In this document: positions 34,830-44,432 of the stretch, piece by piece | Layout of the letters: each line of letters begins with the position of its first letter | How positions within the stretch are numbered: the stretch's first letter is position 1 | From: Conexibacter sp. SYSU D00693 | GTDB taxonomy: Bacteria > Actinomycetota > Thermoleophilia > Solirubrobacterales > Solirubrobacteraceae | Assembly (NCBI RefSeq): GCF_017084525.1 | Contig: NZ_CP070950.1 | Span: 3,286,001-3,350,000, forward strand | Direction: 5' to 3' | DNA length: 64,000 nucleotides | The notes under the pieces: generated by a model | What the model was told of the DNA's origin: nothing | What the model saw: the letters and a program-made list of their open reading frames with translations, nothing else | Database searches by the model: none | Translations under genes and position numbers: made by a program

Positions 34830-36023
34830 TCAGGAGGTCGTCCAGCCCTCGTCGAAGGCCTCGAGGACCAGCGCCAGCCAGTCCTCGGTCGCCTCGAGGC
34901 GGGCCAGCAGCGCGACGGCCTGGGCGAAGGCACGGCCCGCCCACAGGTCCGCGGGGTCCGGGCGGGCGACCTGGGCGAGCGCGAACAGGTCGCCGACCCG
35001 CCGCAGCGCGGCCTCCGACACGCGTCGCACGGCAGCGGCGTCGAGCGTCGCCGGGCCCTCGAGGAGGTCGCCCGCGACGTCGCGCAGCAGTGCGTGGGCG
35101 CGCTCGGCGTCCTCCGCGTCCAGGACCCCGGTGCGGGCGACCGCGGCGCCGAACGCCGCGGCGTCGTCGGCGCGCAGGGCGGCGACGGCGTCCCGGCAGG
35201 CGTCCAGGCGCTGGGCGTCGACCTCGCGAGCCGCGCCGACGCGGCGGACGACCACCTCGTCGCCGTCGACCACGACCTCGTCGGCGCGCAGGTCGGCGAG
35301 GACGACCCCGAGCTCGCGGGGCGCGCCGGCGGCGAGGCGGACGATCGCGCGGGCGACCGCGCCCGGGTCCTCGGGGGCGGCGTCGAGCAGCGTCGGGCCG
35401 TCGATGCGCTCCGCGACGGCGACGTCGTGGGCGCAGAGGTCGGTGACGGGTGGCGCGACGCGGATCCCGAGGCCGGCGCGGCGCAGCGCGCGGGCGGCAC
35501 GGCGCTGGGCGCCCGCCTCGTGCTCGAGGTCGAGCTCGTCGAGCGCGCGCTCGCGGACCTCCCGCAGCACGGCGCCGGCGTCCAGCCGCGGCAGGACCGC
35601 GCCGAGTGGGCCCGCGATCAGGTCCAGCAGCGCGAGGTCGCTGCGCACGAGCTGCGCGAGGCCCGGACGCAGGACGGTGATCGCCACCTGGGTGCCGTCG
35701 TGCTCGCCGTGGTGGACCTGGCCGTGGGGCAGCACCTGGGCGGGCGCCTCGTCGAAGGCGTCGAGCACCTTGCCCGGCCGGTCGCCCCACGCCTTCTTCA
35801 GCGCGCTGTCCACGTCGCGCTCGGCGATGGGCTGGGCGCTGCGGCGGTGCGCGGCCTCGAGCTCTGCGGCCACGCCGGCCTGCACCTCGGACGGCAGCGC
35901 CGCCGGGTCGACCACACCGTGCAGGCGGCCGAGCGCGACCTGCGCGGCGGACGAGCGCCGGGCCAGCGCGGTGCCGGCCTCGAGCAGCCGTTGGAGGGCG
36001 GGCGGGACGTCGGGACGCGCCAT
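34830..36023 (-). CDS. ABC1/UbiB-family protein lacking canonical kinase residues
   Basis: 397 residues. The ABC1/AarF pattern is visible as IAERDVDSALKKAWGDRPGK, then VLRPGLAQLVRSDLALLDL and LREVRERALDELDLEHEAGA. The invariant ATP-binding lysine in the family VAxKV motif is Thr116 here (QVAITVLRPG), the HADPHPGN-type loop is LADLRADE (242-249), and the DFG position reads RVG (261-263). It therefore looks like a pseudokinase. Its role is unknown; UbiB-like proteins affect isoprenoid-lipid handling. ATG 36023 is chosen because the homologous region begins there; the frame is open to 36185. Confidence 0.8.
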   Translation of the reverse strand: MARPDVPPALQRLLEAGTALARRSSAAQVALGRLHGVVDPAALPSEVQAGVAAELEAAHRRSAQPIAERDVDSALKKAWGDRPGKVLDAFDEAPAQVLPHGQVHHGEHDGTQVAITVLRPGLAQLVRSDLALLDLIAGPLGAVLPRLDAGAVLREVRERALDELDLEHEAGAQRRAARALRRAGLGIRVAPPVTDLCAHDVAVAERIDGPTLLDAAPEDPGAVARAIVRLAAGAPRELGVVLADLRADEVVVDGDEVVVRRVGAAREVDAQRLDACRDAVAALRADDAAAFGAAVARTGVLDAEDAERAHALLRDVAGDLLEGPATLDAAAVRRVSEAALRRVGDLFALAQVARPDPADLWAGRAFAQAVALLARLEATEDWLALVLEAFDEGWTTS

Positions 36024-36094
36024 GTGGCGCTGCAGGCTACGACCGGCGGTCGAGCCGGGTCCCGACGGCCGGTACATGGTGAGCCGACGTCCGA

Positions 36095-36280
36095 GTGCCG
36101 ATCCTGCTGGACATGGACGACGTGCGACTGGTGGACGGCGACGAGCGCGCGCTCGACGCCCGCGTGGCGAAGGTCGTCGCGGCACTCGGCGCGGGCTGCG
36201 CGGTCTCGCGCTTCACGTACTGGTACACCGGCCGCCCGCCGGTGCACGAGGCGGTCGTGCAGCTGCCGCGGACGCCGTAG
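36095..36280 (+). CDS. Small hypothetical protein
   Basis: 61 residues from GTG 36095 (alternative ATG 36113), with codon positions strongly GC-biased at the third base, as in neighbouring real genes. Contains LLDMDDVRLVDGDERALDARV and AVSRFTYWYTGRPPVHEAVV. No signal peptide, membrane segment or known family. It is divergent from the ABC1-like gene and convergent with the exporter operon, 9 bases from the permease stop. Confidence 0.5.
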   Translation: MPILLDMDDVRLVDGDERALDARVAKVVAALGAGCAVSRFTYWYTGRPPVHEAVVQLPRTP

Positions 36281-36289
36281 CCCGACGGC

Positions 36290-37455
36290 TCACGAGCGCA
36301 GCGCCTCCGTCGGGCTCATCCGGGCGGCGCGCAGCGCCGGCAGCAGCCCGGCGACGCCGCCCGCGGCGAGTGCGGCGCCGACGCCGCCCGCCAGGGCCAT
36401 GGGCGGGACGACGACCTCCCACGCCTGGGACAGCGCCCAGCCCGTGGTCACCGCGGCGCCGAGCGCCGCGCCCGCCAGTCCGCCGAGGCCGGCGAGCAGC
36501 AGGGCCTCGCAGAGGAACTGCGCGCCCACGTCGCGCCGCCGTGCGCCGAGCGCCCGGCGCAGGCCGATCTCCGAGCGGCGCTCGAGCACGGCGATCACCA
36601 TGACGTTGGCGATGCCGACGCCGCCGACGAGCAGGGCGATCGCGCCGAGGCCGAGGAAGAGCGAGGTGAACGCCCCCTCGGCCGCGACCTTGGCCTCCAG
36701 CGCGTCGGACGGGCGGCTCACGTCGACCTCCTCCGGAGCCTGCGGCGACGCGGTCGCCGCGAGCAGCTCGCGCGCGTCGCCGACCTGCTCCTCCCGGGCG
36801 CGGACGTAGAGCTTGGACGCGCTGCGTCCCGTCCCGAACGCCGCCGCGGCGGCCGCATGGTCAAGGAGCGCTGAACGGTCGACCTCCGGCGCGAGCGGCA
36901 GCGGCTCGAGGATCCCGGCGACGGCCATGGACCGGCCGCCGACGTCGACCAGGACGCTGCCGTCGGCCTTCGTGACGCCCAGGCGACGGGCGGCGACGGC
37001 GCCGAGGACCACGACGGGCCGGCCGGCGAGGCCACCCCCGACGAAGCGGCCCGCGGCCAGCCCGCCGTCGAGCACCTCGAGCAGCTGGGGGTCCGCGGCG
37101 CGGACGCCGATGCCGCCGGTCTCCTCGGGCGGGATGCGGCGCGAGCGGCGCACCGTCACGCCGATGTCGGTCGTCGAGGCGGCGGAGGCGACCGACGGCA
37201 TGCCGCGCACCGCGGCGACCGCCGTGTCCGGCAGCGACGCGTCCTCGCCGAAGAAGTCCTGCCCCGGCGCCGCGGTGAGCAGCTCGGTGCCCAGGCGGTC
37301 GAGCTGGGCGACGAGGTCGGCCCGGCTCGAGTCCGAGATCCCGAGGACGGCGACCATCGACGCGATGCCGATGGCGATGCCCAGCGCGCTGAGCACGGCG
37401 CGCAGGCGGCGGGTGCGCAGCCCGGTGGCGCCGACGCGCAGGAGGTCGCGCGCGC

Positions 37456-37459
<4 letters not shown>
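36290..37459 (-). CDS. MacB-like ABC exporter permease (FtsX domain)
   Basis: 389 residues. Architecture of MacB permeases: N-terminal membrane helix (about 20-42, [19 protein letters not shown]), a ~220-residue extracytoplasmic core domain, then three C-terminal helices with the FtsX motif ([20 protein letters not shown], then [20 protein letters not shown]). Last gene of the six-gene unit; ATG overlaps the ATPase stop. It likely works mechanically with the adaptor to move a substrate or signal across the envelope. There is no outer-membrane partner, consistent with a Gram-positive-type cell. Confidence 0.93.
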
Positions 37460-38123
<664 letters not shown>

Positions 38124-38127
<4 letters not shown>

Positions 38128-39185
38128 GCCTCGGGCACCTGGACGCGGTCGCCCTCGCGCAGGGCGCCCTGCACCTCGACGAGCCCGTCGGCGGTCAGAC
38201 CGGGCTCGACGCGCACGACGCTCGTCGCGCCCGAGGCCCCGATCCGCTGGACGCCGAAGCCGCCGCCGCGCAGCGCGGTGAGCGCGGTGACCGGCACGGC
38301 GAGGACGTCGGTCCGGCGCTCGCGCGCGAGCTCGACGGACACCGGCGCCTGGTCCAGGCGGCCCCCGCGGTCCTTGCCGGTGAGGCGGATGGTGACCTCG
38401 ACGGTCGGGCCGCTGTCGTCGGTGGGGTCCTCGCCGCCGCCGGACGTCGCGACCGTGCCCACGCGGGCGACGCGCCCCGGGGCGAGCGTGCCGTCGGGCA
38501 GCTCGACGTCGGCCCGTGCACCCTCGCGGGCGACGGCCTGGTCGGCCGCGTCGAGGTCGATGGTGACCACCCGGTGCAGCGTCGTGGTCGTGAGGGCCGG
38601 GCCGCCGCCCAGGGGCGCGCCGAGCTGCGCCTTGCGCTCGCTGACCCTCCGGGCGCCCGGCAGGAAGACGATCCGGCCGAGCTCCACCCGGCCCGTGTCG
38701 TCCAGGCCGCGGTCGCGCTGCCAGGCACGGACGGCGGCGGCGGTCGCCGAGGTGAACTCGTCGTCGACCGTGCCCGGGTCGTGGCCGAGCGCGCGCAGGC
38801 CGCGCTCGAGCTGGTGCACGTCCTCGCCCTCGTCGCCCGACGCCAGGGCGCGCCAGGCGGGCACCGCGCCGTCGAAGAGCACCACCGGCGCGTCGTCGAC
38901 CTCGAGCAGCCGCTGGCCGGGGCGGACCGTGGCGCCCTCGGCGGGCAGCCAGGTCACGGTGCCCTGCACCCGCGCGATGACCGGGCGCTCGTCGCTGAAG
39001 CCGAGCGTCCCGTCGGCCGTCAGGCGCTCGGTGAGCGTCGTGCGCTGCACCCGCGCCGTGGCCGCGGTGCCGCCGCCGTCCTGGGCCAGGGCGCTCGACC
39101 CGCCGCCGCCGCTCGTGACGAGGACGGCGGCCACGGACGTGGCCGCGAGCACGCCGAGCCCGGCCCCCACCACCCGCCGGCTCAC
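38124..39185 (-). CDS. Exporter adaptor protein with peptidoglycan-binding domain
   Basis: 353 residues. One N-terminal membrane segment (about 5-22), then a MacA/HlyD-like barrel region ([20 protein letters not shown]), a PG_binding_1 domain (about 105-155, [19 protein letters not shown] ... [18 protein letters not shown]), and a second barrel (about 190-340). The inserted peptidoglycan-binding domain is typical of Gram-positive-type MacA-like adaptors and would anchor the complex in the wall. GTG start overlapping the lipoprotein stop. Confidence 0.9.
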
Positions 39186-39724
39186 CGGCCCTCCTCCCGC
39201 GCGCCGGGCGGGCGGGGCATGAGGTCCTCGCAGGCCTCCTGGGCGCGCTGGAAGGCCGGGCTGTCGAGACTCGGCAGCCGGCCCCGGCCCTCGCGGCGGC
39301 GGATGAGCACGCCGCCCTCGCCGGCCACCTGCGGGTCGGGCACGTCCACCCCGTGCTGGCGCATGCAGCGGGCGAACGCGAGCGCCTGGTCCTGGAACTC
39401 CTCGCGCTGCTCGGGCGTCAGCTCGGGCGGGCCGCCGCCGGTCTTCTCGCGGCACGTCGTCATCGCCCGGTCGAGGCTGCGCGGCGTCTGGCCGCCCTTG
39501 CCGGCACGCATGCGGATGCGCGTCGGGCCGCCGCCGCTGCTCGACGGGTCGCGCACGTCGATCCCGTGCTCGCGCAGGCAGCGCGTGAAGGCCAGTTGGC
39601 GGTCCTCGGCGGACGTCGTGGTCGTCGCGGCCGATCCGCCGTCGGCGTCGTCGCCACAGCCGGCGGCGCCGACCGCGCCCAGCGCGCCGGCGAGGAGGAC
39701 CAGGGAGAGGGCTCGTGATGCCAT
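39182..39724 (-). CDS. Lipoprotein with duplicated CMRxHG two-cysteine repeat
   Basis: 180 residues. Signal peptide ending GAAGC with lipobox Cys23. Then two tandem repeats: [15 protein letters not shown] (46-60) with partner Cys91, and [15 protein letters not shown] (117-131) with partner Cys165 (RAQEAC). A single such repeat is known in actinobacterial lipoproteins near MacB-like exporters (family knowledge, unnamed here); two in one protein is less usual. Position first in the exporter cassette suggests a sensor, chaperone or substrate. The ATG has GAGGAG 8-13 bases upstream. Confidence 0.88.
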   Translation of the reverse strand: MASRALSLVLLAGALGAVGAAGCGDDADGGSAATTTTSAEDRQLAFTRCLREHGIDVRDPSSSGGGPTRIRMRAGKGGQTPRSLDRAMTTCREKTGGGPPELTPEQREEFQDQALAFARCMRQHGVDVPDPQVAGEGGVLIRRREGRGRLPSLDSPAFQRAQEACEDLMPRPPGAREEGR

Positions 39725-39746
39725 GGCGCCATCTCCTCGCGCCAGC

Positions 39747-39761
39747 CTGAGAGCCGGCTGA
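39747..39761 (-). promoter_or_regulatory. Candidate response-regulator box before exporter genes
   Basis: CTGA-N7-CTGA, a direct repeat with 11-bp phase, within CTGAGAGCCGGCTGAA (39747-39762). TGAGAG...TGAA also occurs upstream of the response regulator gene at 41869-41884 (12 of 15 positions from the TGAGAG onward). Eleven-bp-phased direct repeats are usual for OmpR/PhoB-family regulators. Confidence 0.5.
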
Positions 39762-39770
39762 ACGCCGGCT
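39752..39770. terminator. Hairpin after histidine kinase stop
   Basis: AGCCGGC/GCCGGCT, 7-bp stem with a 5-base loop, beginning inside the kinase stop codon and overlapping the candidate regulator box. It could attenuate read-through from the two-component genes into the exporter genes. Confidence 0.4.
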
Positions 39771-41169
39771 AGGAGGCGGGGAGGAGCGGCGCGACCGCGG
39801 TGGGGGCGAGGTCGAGCTCGAGCTGGGCGCCGCCGCCGTCCGCGGCGACGGCGCGCGCCCGGCCCCCATGGGCCTCGGCGACCTGCCGGACGATCGCCAG
39901 GCCGAGGCCGGAGCCGGGGAGCCCGCGAGCGCCGGGGGCACGGTGGAAGCGGTCGAAGACGCGGGGCAGCTCGTCGGGCGGGATGCCGGGACCGTGGTCG
40001 CGCACGACGACCCGCGGGCCGTCGACGGCGACCTCCACCGGCCCGCCGGCGCCGCCGTGGCGCACGGCGTTGTCCAGGAGGTTCGAGACCGCGCGGTGCA
40101 GCTGGGCGCGGGCGCCGCGCACGACGACCTCGTCGGGCGCGTCGAGCACGAAGCGACAGCCCGGGGCGTGCAGCCGCGCGCGCTCGACGGCCTCCGCGAC
40201 GAGGAGGTCGAGCCGCACCTCCTCGGCGGCCTCGGGTGCCGGGGCGCCCTCGTCCCGGGCGAGGTCCACGAGGTCGCCGACGAGCACGGTGAGCTCCTCG
40301 AGCTGCGCACGCGCCGCCGCGACGACCTGCTCGCGCTCGGCCGCCGGCAGGTCGGGCGCGCGGGCGAGGACCTCGACGTTCGCGCGGATGCTCGTGAGCG
40401 GCGTGCGCAGCTCGTGCGAGGCGTCGGCCACGAGCTGGCGCTGCGCGTCGCGCGAGCGCTGCAGGGCGCCCAGCAGCCCGTTGAACGCCCCCCCGAGGCG
40501 CGCGACCTCGTCGACGCCGCCGTCGGGCAGGCGCCGGCGCAGGTCCTCGGTCTGCGCGACCTCCTCGGCCGCGTCGGTCAGCGCCGTCACGGGCGCGAGC
40601 GCGGCGCGCGACACCGCGCGGCCCAGCGCGACCGCGAGGCCGACGCCGCCGGCGACGACGCCGAGCAGGATCCACCGCAGCCGCGCGAGCGACTCGTCGA
40701 CCTCGGTCAGCGGGCGCAGCACCTGCAGCGCGCCGCCCGCGGGCCCCATCGTGGTGAGGACGCGCACCCGCGTGCCGTCGACGGTGCGGTCCGAGAAGTA
40801 CGGCTCGCGCTCGCCGCGCGCGACCTCGAGCGCGCGCTCGTCCGGCGCGAGCACGGCGCCCGCCTCGCCCGCCACGACGTCGCCCGAGGGCCGCAGCGCC
40901 TGGACCACGCCGGTCGGCCCGCCCAGCGGGTCGGCGGGCACCGCGAGCCCCCGCATCGTCTGCAGCCGCAGCAGCCGCCGGCGCACCGCGGTCGGGGGCG
41001 GCGGGGCGCCGTCGAGCGGGCGCACCTGCGGCACGAGCGCGCGCAGCGCGTCGTCGACCTGGCCGCGCAGCTCGGCGCGGGTCGTGACGTAGACGACGGC
41101 GGCCGCGACGACCACGGCGAGCGCGACGGCCCCCGTCGCCGCGAGCACGAGGCGCTGGCGCAGGGTCAT
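39769..41169 (-). CDS. Sensor histidine kinase
   Basis: 466 residues. Two membrane helices (about 13-31 and 165-187) bracket an extracytoplasmic sensor; HAMP region, HisKA phosphoacceptor [20 protein letters not shown] box [11 protein letters not shown]1 RDHGPGIP and G2 GSGLGLAIV. It would autophosphorylate and pass phosphate to the overlapping response regulator (ATGA). The sensed signal is not known; linkage to a MacB-like exporter suggests envelope-active compounds. Confidence 0.95.
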   Translation of the reverse strand: MTLRQRLVLAATGAVALAVVVAAAVVYVTTRAELRGQVDDALRALVPQVRPLDGAPPPPTAVRRRLLRLQTMRGLAVPADPLGGPTGVVQALRPSGDVVAGEAGAVLAPDERALEVARGEREPYFSDRTVDGTRVRVLTTMGPAGGALQVLRPLTEVDESLARLRWILLGVVAGGVGLAVALGRAVSRAALAPVTALTDAAEEVAQTEDLRRRLPDGGVDEVARLGGAFNGLLGALQRSRDAQRQLVADASHELRTPLTSIRANVEVLARAPDLPAAEREQVVAAARAQLEELTVLVGDLVDLARDEGAPAPEAAEEVRLDLLVAEAVERARLHAPGCRFVLDAPDEVVVRGARAQLHRAVSNLLDNAVRHGGAGGPVEVAVDGPRVVVRDHGPGIPPDELPRVFDRFHRAPGARGLPGSGLGLAIVRQVAEAHGGRARAVAADGGGAQLELDLAPTAVAPLLPAS

Positions 41170-41843
41170 GTCGCCGCCTTGAGCACGTAGCCGACGCCCC
41201 GGACCGTGTGGATCAGCCGCGGCTCGCCGGCCGCCTCCGTCTTGCGCCGCAGGTAGCCCACGTAGACCTCGAGCGAGTTCGACGTCGGCCCGAAGTCGTA
41301 GCCCCACACGCGCTCGAAGATCTGGTCGCGGGTGAGCACCTGGCGTGGGTGGCGCAGCAGCAGCTCGAGCAGGAGGAACTCCGTCCGCGTGAGCTCGACG
41401 AAGCGCTCGCCGCGGCGGCACTCGTGCGCGAGCGGGTCGAGCTCGAGGTCGGCGAAGCGCAGCACCTCGCGCCCCGCGTCCCACGACGAGCGGCGCACGA
41501 GCGCGCGCAGCCGCGCCAGCAGCTCCTCCAGCGCGAAGGGCTTGGGCAGGTAGTCGTCGGCGCCGGCGTCCAGGCCGGCGACGCGATCGCCGAGGCCGTC
41601 GCGCGCGGTGAGCATGAGCACCGGGGTGTGGTCGCCGACGTCGCGCATGCGCCGGCACACCTCGAGGCCGTCGATGCCGGGCATGAGGACGTCGAGCAGG
41701 ACCGCGTCGGGCCGGACCACCGGCAGGCGCCGGATCGCCTCGCGGCCGTCGCCGGCCAGCGCCACCTCGAAGCCCTCGAGGCGCAGCACCCGCTCCACCG
41801 CCTCGCGCACCGCCGGCTCGTCGTCGACCACGAGGACCTTCAT
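41166..41843 (-). CDS. OmpR/PhoB-family response regulator
   Basis: 225 residues. Receiver domain with acidic pocket DDE (7-9), phosphoacceptor Asp51 ([10 protein letters not shown]), Thr in LMLTARD and Lys in YLPKPF, followed by a winged-helix DNA-binding domain with [29 protein letters not shown] and [10 protein letters not shown]. The ATG at 41843 is the consensus start. The candidate 11-bp direct repeat upstream suggests autoregulation. Confidence 0.96.
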   Translation of the reverse strand: MKVLVVDDEPAVREAVERVLRLEGFEVALAGDGREAIRRLPVVRPDAVLLDVLMPGIDGLEVCRRMRDVGDHTPVLMLTARDGLGDRVAGLDAGADDYLPKPFALEELLARLRALVRRSSWDAGREVLRFADLELDPLAHECRRGERFVELTRTEFLLLELLLRHPRQVLTRDQIFERVWGYDFGPTSNSLEVYVGYLRRKTEAAGEPRLIHTVRGVGYVLKAAT

Positions 41844-41868
41844 GTGCGGGCGATCCTCCCTGGCGAAC

Positions 41869-41883
41869 ATGAGAGTCCGATGA
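41869..41883 (-). promoter_or_regulatory. Candidate response-regulator box upstream of its own gene
   Basis: ATGA-N7-ATGA, direct repeat with 11-bp phase, 26-40 bases upstream of the response regulator start and between it and the divergent GlsB-like gene. It resembles the sequence at 39747-39762. Confidence 0.5.
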
Positions 41884-41935
41884 AGTGCGTCCAGCGGGAG
41901 CTTGGCGCGTCGGCGCGCCGGGCAGCCGTGGGCGC

Positions 41936-42223
41936 ATGATCGGAGCCATCATCCTCGGCATCGTCGCTGGGTTCATCGCTCGGGCACTGATGCCCGGCCG
42001 GGACCCCATGGGCTTCGTTGCCACCATCGCGCTCGGCCTGGCCGGCAGCCTCGTCGGGTACTTCATCTTCCGCGCCATCGGCATCGGGGACGACGACAAG
42101 TTCGACCTCGGCGGCCTGATCGGGGCGATCATCGGCGCGATGATCATCCTCGGCGTCTGGCGCAAGGTGAGCGGCGGCCCCGGCGCCCACCGCGGCGCGG
42201 GCCGGGCCGGCATGGCGCACTAG
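41936..42223 (+). CDS. GlsB/YeaQ/YmgE-family small membrane protein
   Basis: 95 residues, three membrane segments with the family pattern [36 protein letters not shown] and [18 protein letters not shown]. Also called transglycosylase-associated protein; members are stress-induced but not mechanistically defined. Divergent from the response regulator, so it may share control through the candidate box between them. Confidence 0.9.
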   Translation: MIGAIILGIVAGFIARALMPGRDPMGFVATIALGLAGSLVGYFIFRAIGIGDDDKFDLGGLIGAIIGAMIILGVWRKVSGGPGAHRGAGRAGMAH

Positions 42224-42261
42224 CGGCGCCCACGACTCGACGGGCGGGGCGCGTCGCGGGG

Positions 42262-43113
42262 ATGATCCCGGCGATGCGCCCCCTCCCGCACCTCGACGGC
42301 GTCGAGCACCGGCACGTCGACGCCCCCGGCTTCGCCATGCACGTGGCCCTCGCGGGCCCCGAGGACGGCGACGTCGTCGTGCTCCTCCACGGCTGGCCCC
42401 AGAGCTGGTGGATCTGGCGCCATGCGATCCCGCGGCTCGCCGCCGCCGGCCACCGCGTCGTCGCGCCCGACCTGCGCGGGCACGGCTGGTCCGAGGCGCC
42501 GAGGCACGGCTACGACAAGGAGCAGCTCGCCACCGACGTCCTGGCGACGCTGGACGCGCTCGGCGTCGAGCGCTTCGCCGTCGCCGGCCACGACTGGGGC
42601 GGCTTCGTCGCCCAGCTCCTGGGCCTGCGCGTGCCCGAGCGCGTGACGCGGATCGCGACGGTCAACATCGTCCCGGTGTGGCGCGACCAGCCGCTGTCCA
42701 TCACCCAGGCCTGGCGCTACCTCTACATCCCGCTCAACGCGTCGCCCGTGCTGGGCGGCCTCATCCCGCGCACGCCGCTCTTCGAGCGCTTCCAGCTGCG
42801 CGTGGCGTCCGACGACGCGGCGATCAACGCGGCCGGCCTCAAGGCCCACCCGCACGTCACCCAGCAGGTCTACCGGTCGGCGATCCTGCGCGACCTGCGC
42901 GCGATGGGCGCCCGCCGCGACCAGCGGCTGCGCGCGCCGCTGCTCGTCCTGCACGGGGACCGCGACCCGGTCATCACGCCCGCCGACGTCGAGCGCTTCC
43001 GCGCGCACGCCGACGACGTCGAGGTGCGCTTCCTGCGCGGCGCCGGGCACTTCGTCGTCGACGAGCGCCCCGACGAGGTCGCCGAGGCGCTCGTGTCCCA
43101 CTTCGCCGCCTAG
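42262..43113 (+). CDS. Alpha/beta hydrolase, epoxide hydrolase/haloalkane dehalogenase-like
   Basis: 283 residues. HGWPQSWWIWR oxyanion/aromatic segment, Asp nucleophile in GHDWGGF, Asp in GDRDPVI and His in GAGHFVVDE. An aspartate rather than serine nucleophile with HGWP points to epoxide hydrolase-type chemistry. An in-frame ATG at 42274 is an alternative start. It converges on the monooxygenase gene with a shared CTAG, and the two reactions (epoxidation, epoxide opening) could be sequential, though this is speculative. Confidence 0.92.
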   Translation: MIPAMRPLPHLDGVEHRHVDAPGFAMHVALAGPEDGDVVVLLHGWPQSWWIWRHAIPRLAAAGHRVVAPDLRGHGWSEAPRHGYDKEQLATDVLATLDALGVERFAVAGHDWGGFVAQLLGLRVPERVTRIATVNIVPVWRDQPLSITQAWRYLYIPLNASPVLGGLIPRTPLFERFQLRVASDDAAINAAGLKAHPHVTQQVYRSAILRDLRAMGARRDQRLRAPLLVLHGDRDPVITPADVERFRAHADDVEVRFLRGAGHFVVDERPDEVAEALVSHFAA

Positions 43114-44432
43114 GCGGGGACCGGCCCCGCCTCGGCGCGGGCGGCGCCGGCGTCCATCTCCTGCTGGAGCTCGCGCATGTAGTCCTCGAAGTCCACCTGG
43201 ATCGTGTGGCGCTTCGACGCGACGTAGCGCTTGCGCATCGCCTCCTGCTTGGCGTCGATGGAGCGCTCGACCTCCGCCCGCGAGGGCAGCGCGTAGACGC
43301 CGGTGAGGTGGTTGGCGACGAGCTGGGACTGGCGTTCGGCGATCGGCATGATCGCCCCCAGGGGCTGCACCAGGCCGATGAAGTACAGGCGGTCGATGCC
43401 CGGGTGGACCACGTGCTCGAAGAGCCGCAGCCGGTTGTCGTGGGCGGCGACGACGTCCTCGTCGAAGAACGGGAACGTGATCTTGTAGCCCGTGCAGTAG
43501 ACGACGAGGTCGGCGTGCACGCGCGAGCCGTCCTCGAAGACCACCTCGTCGTCCTCGAGGCGCGCGATGTTCGGCTTGGGCGTGATGGCCCCGTGCGCGA
43601 GCCGGTCGAGGATGCGGCCGGACACGGTTGGGTGCGCCTGGCCGAACTTGTGGTCGGGCTGCTGGAGCCCGTACTGCGTGAGGTCGCCGTTGACCAGGCG
43701 CAGCATCGTGCGGATGACGGGCCAGCGGATGGCGCCCGGCAGCGCCTGGCCGCCGAGCTGGTCGACCGGCTTGCCGAAGACGTACTTCGGGACGATGTGC
43801 GCGCCGCGGCGGTGCGCGAGGTACACCGAGCGGGCGTGGTAGGAGGCGTCGACCGCGATGTCCATGGCGGAGTTGCCCATCCCGAGGACGACGACGTCCT
43901 TGCCCGCCAGCTGCTCCTCCTCGGTGTAGCTGTGGCTGTGGAGCTGCTCGATCGACGACTCGGCCGCGCCCGGGAACGCCGGCTCGGGCCAGCGCGGGTC
44001 CCAGTGGTGGCCGTTGCAGACCACGACGGCGTCGTAGCGCTCGGTCGCGCCCGTGCCGAGGCGGACGTCGAAGCCGCCGCCCGCCAGCGGCGTGACGTGC
44101 TCGACCGCGGTCCGGAAGCGGATCCGGTCACGGAAGCCGAAGTGGTCGACGTAGTCGTCGAAGTACGCCGCGATGTGGTCGTGGCGCGGGAAGTCGGGCA
44201 GCCGCTTGGGCATCGGGAAGTCCGAGAACTCCATGCGCTCGCGCGAGGTGTTGATGTGCAGCGAGCGGTAGGAGGCCGAGATCCCGTTGGCGTTGCCGAA
44301 GACCCAGTTGCCGCCGACGCGGTCGCTCAGCTCGTAGCAGTCGAACGGCACGCCGCGCTCGTGCAGGACCTTGGCCGCGGCGATGCCGCTGGAGCCCGCG
44401 CCGATGACGCAGGTGCGAGGGGACAGGACCAT
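43110..44432 (-). CDS. Flavin-containing monooxygenase (FMO family)
   Basis: 440 residues. FAD motif GAGSSG (11-16), second Rossmann motif LGMGNSAMD, FMO-type HSHSY segment (LHSHSYTEEE), and YCTGYKITFPF near the C-terminal third. It resembles dimethylaniline/trimethylamine-type FMOs more than BVMOs. The start ATG overlaps the ATG of the divergent regulator by two bases. A GGTACGGTC sequence lies upstream. Confidence 0.92.
   Translation of the reverse strand: MVLSPRTCVIGAGSSGIAAAKVLHERGVPFDCYELSDRVGGNWVFGNANGISASYRSLHINTSRERMEFSDFPMPKRLPDFPRHDHIAAYFDDYVDHFGFRDRIRFRTAVEHVTPLAGGGFDVRLGTGATERYDAVVVCNGHHWDPRWPEPAFPGAAESSIEQLHSHSYTEEEQLAGKDVVVLGMGNSAMDIAVDASYHARSVYLAHRRGAHIVPKYVFGKPVDQLGGQALPGAIRWPVIRTMLRLVNGDLTQYGLQQPDHKFGQAHPTVSGRILDRLAHGAITPKPNIARLEDDEVVFEDGSRVHADLVVYCTGYKITFPFFDEDVVAAHDNRLRLFEHVVHPGIDRLYFIGLVQPLGAIMPIAERQSQLVANHLTGVYALPSRAEVERSIDAKQEAMRKRYVASKRHTIQVDFEDYMRELQQEMDAGAARAEAGPVPA

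Noticed and set aside
41885-42213. Minus-strand extension of the histidine kinase/regulator frame up to 42213
   Set aside because: It is only the antisense of the GlsB-like membrane protein; the kinase starts at 41169 with an ATGA overlap.
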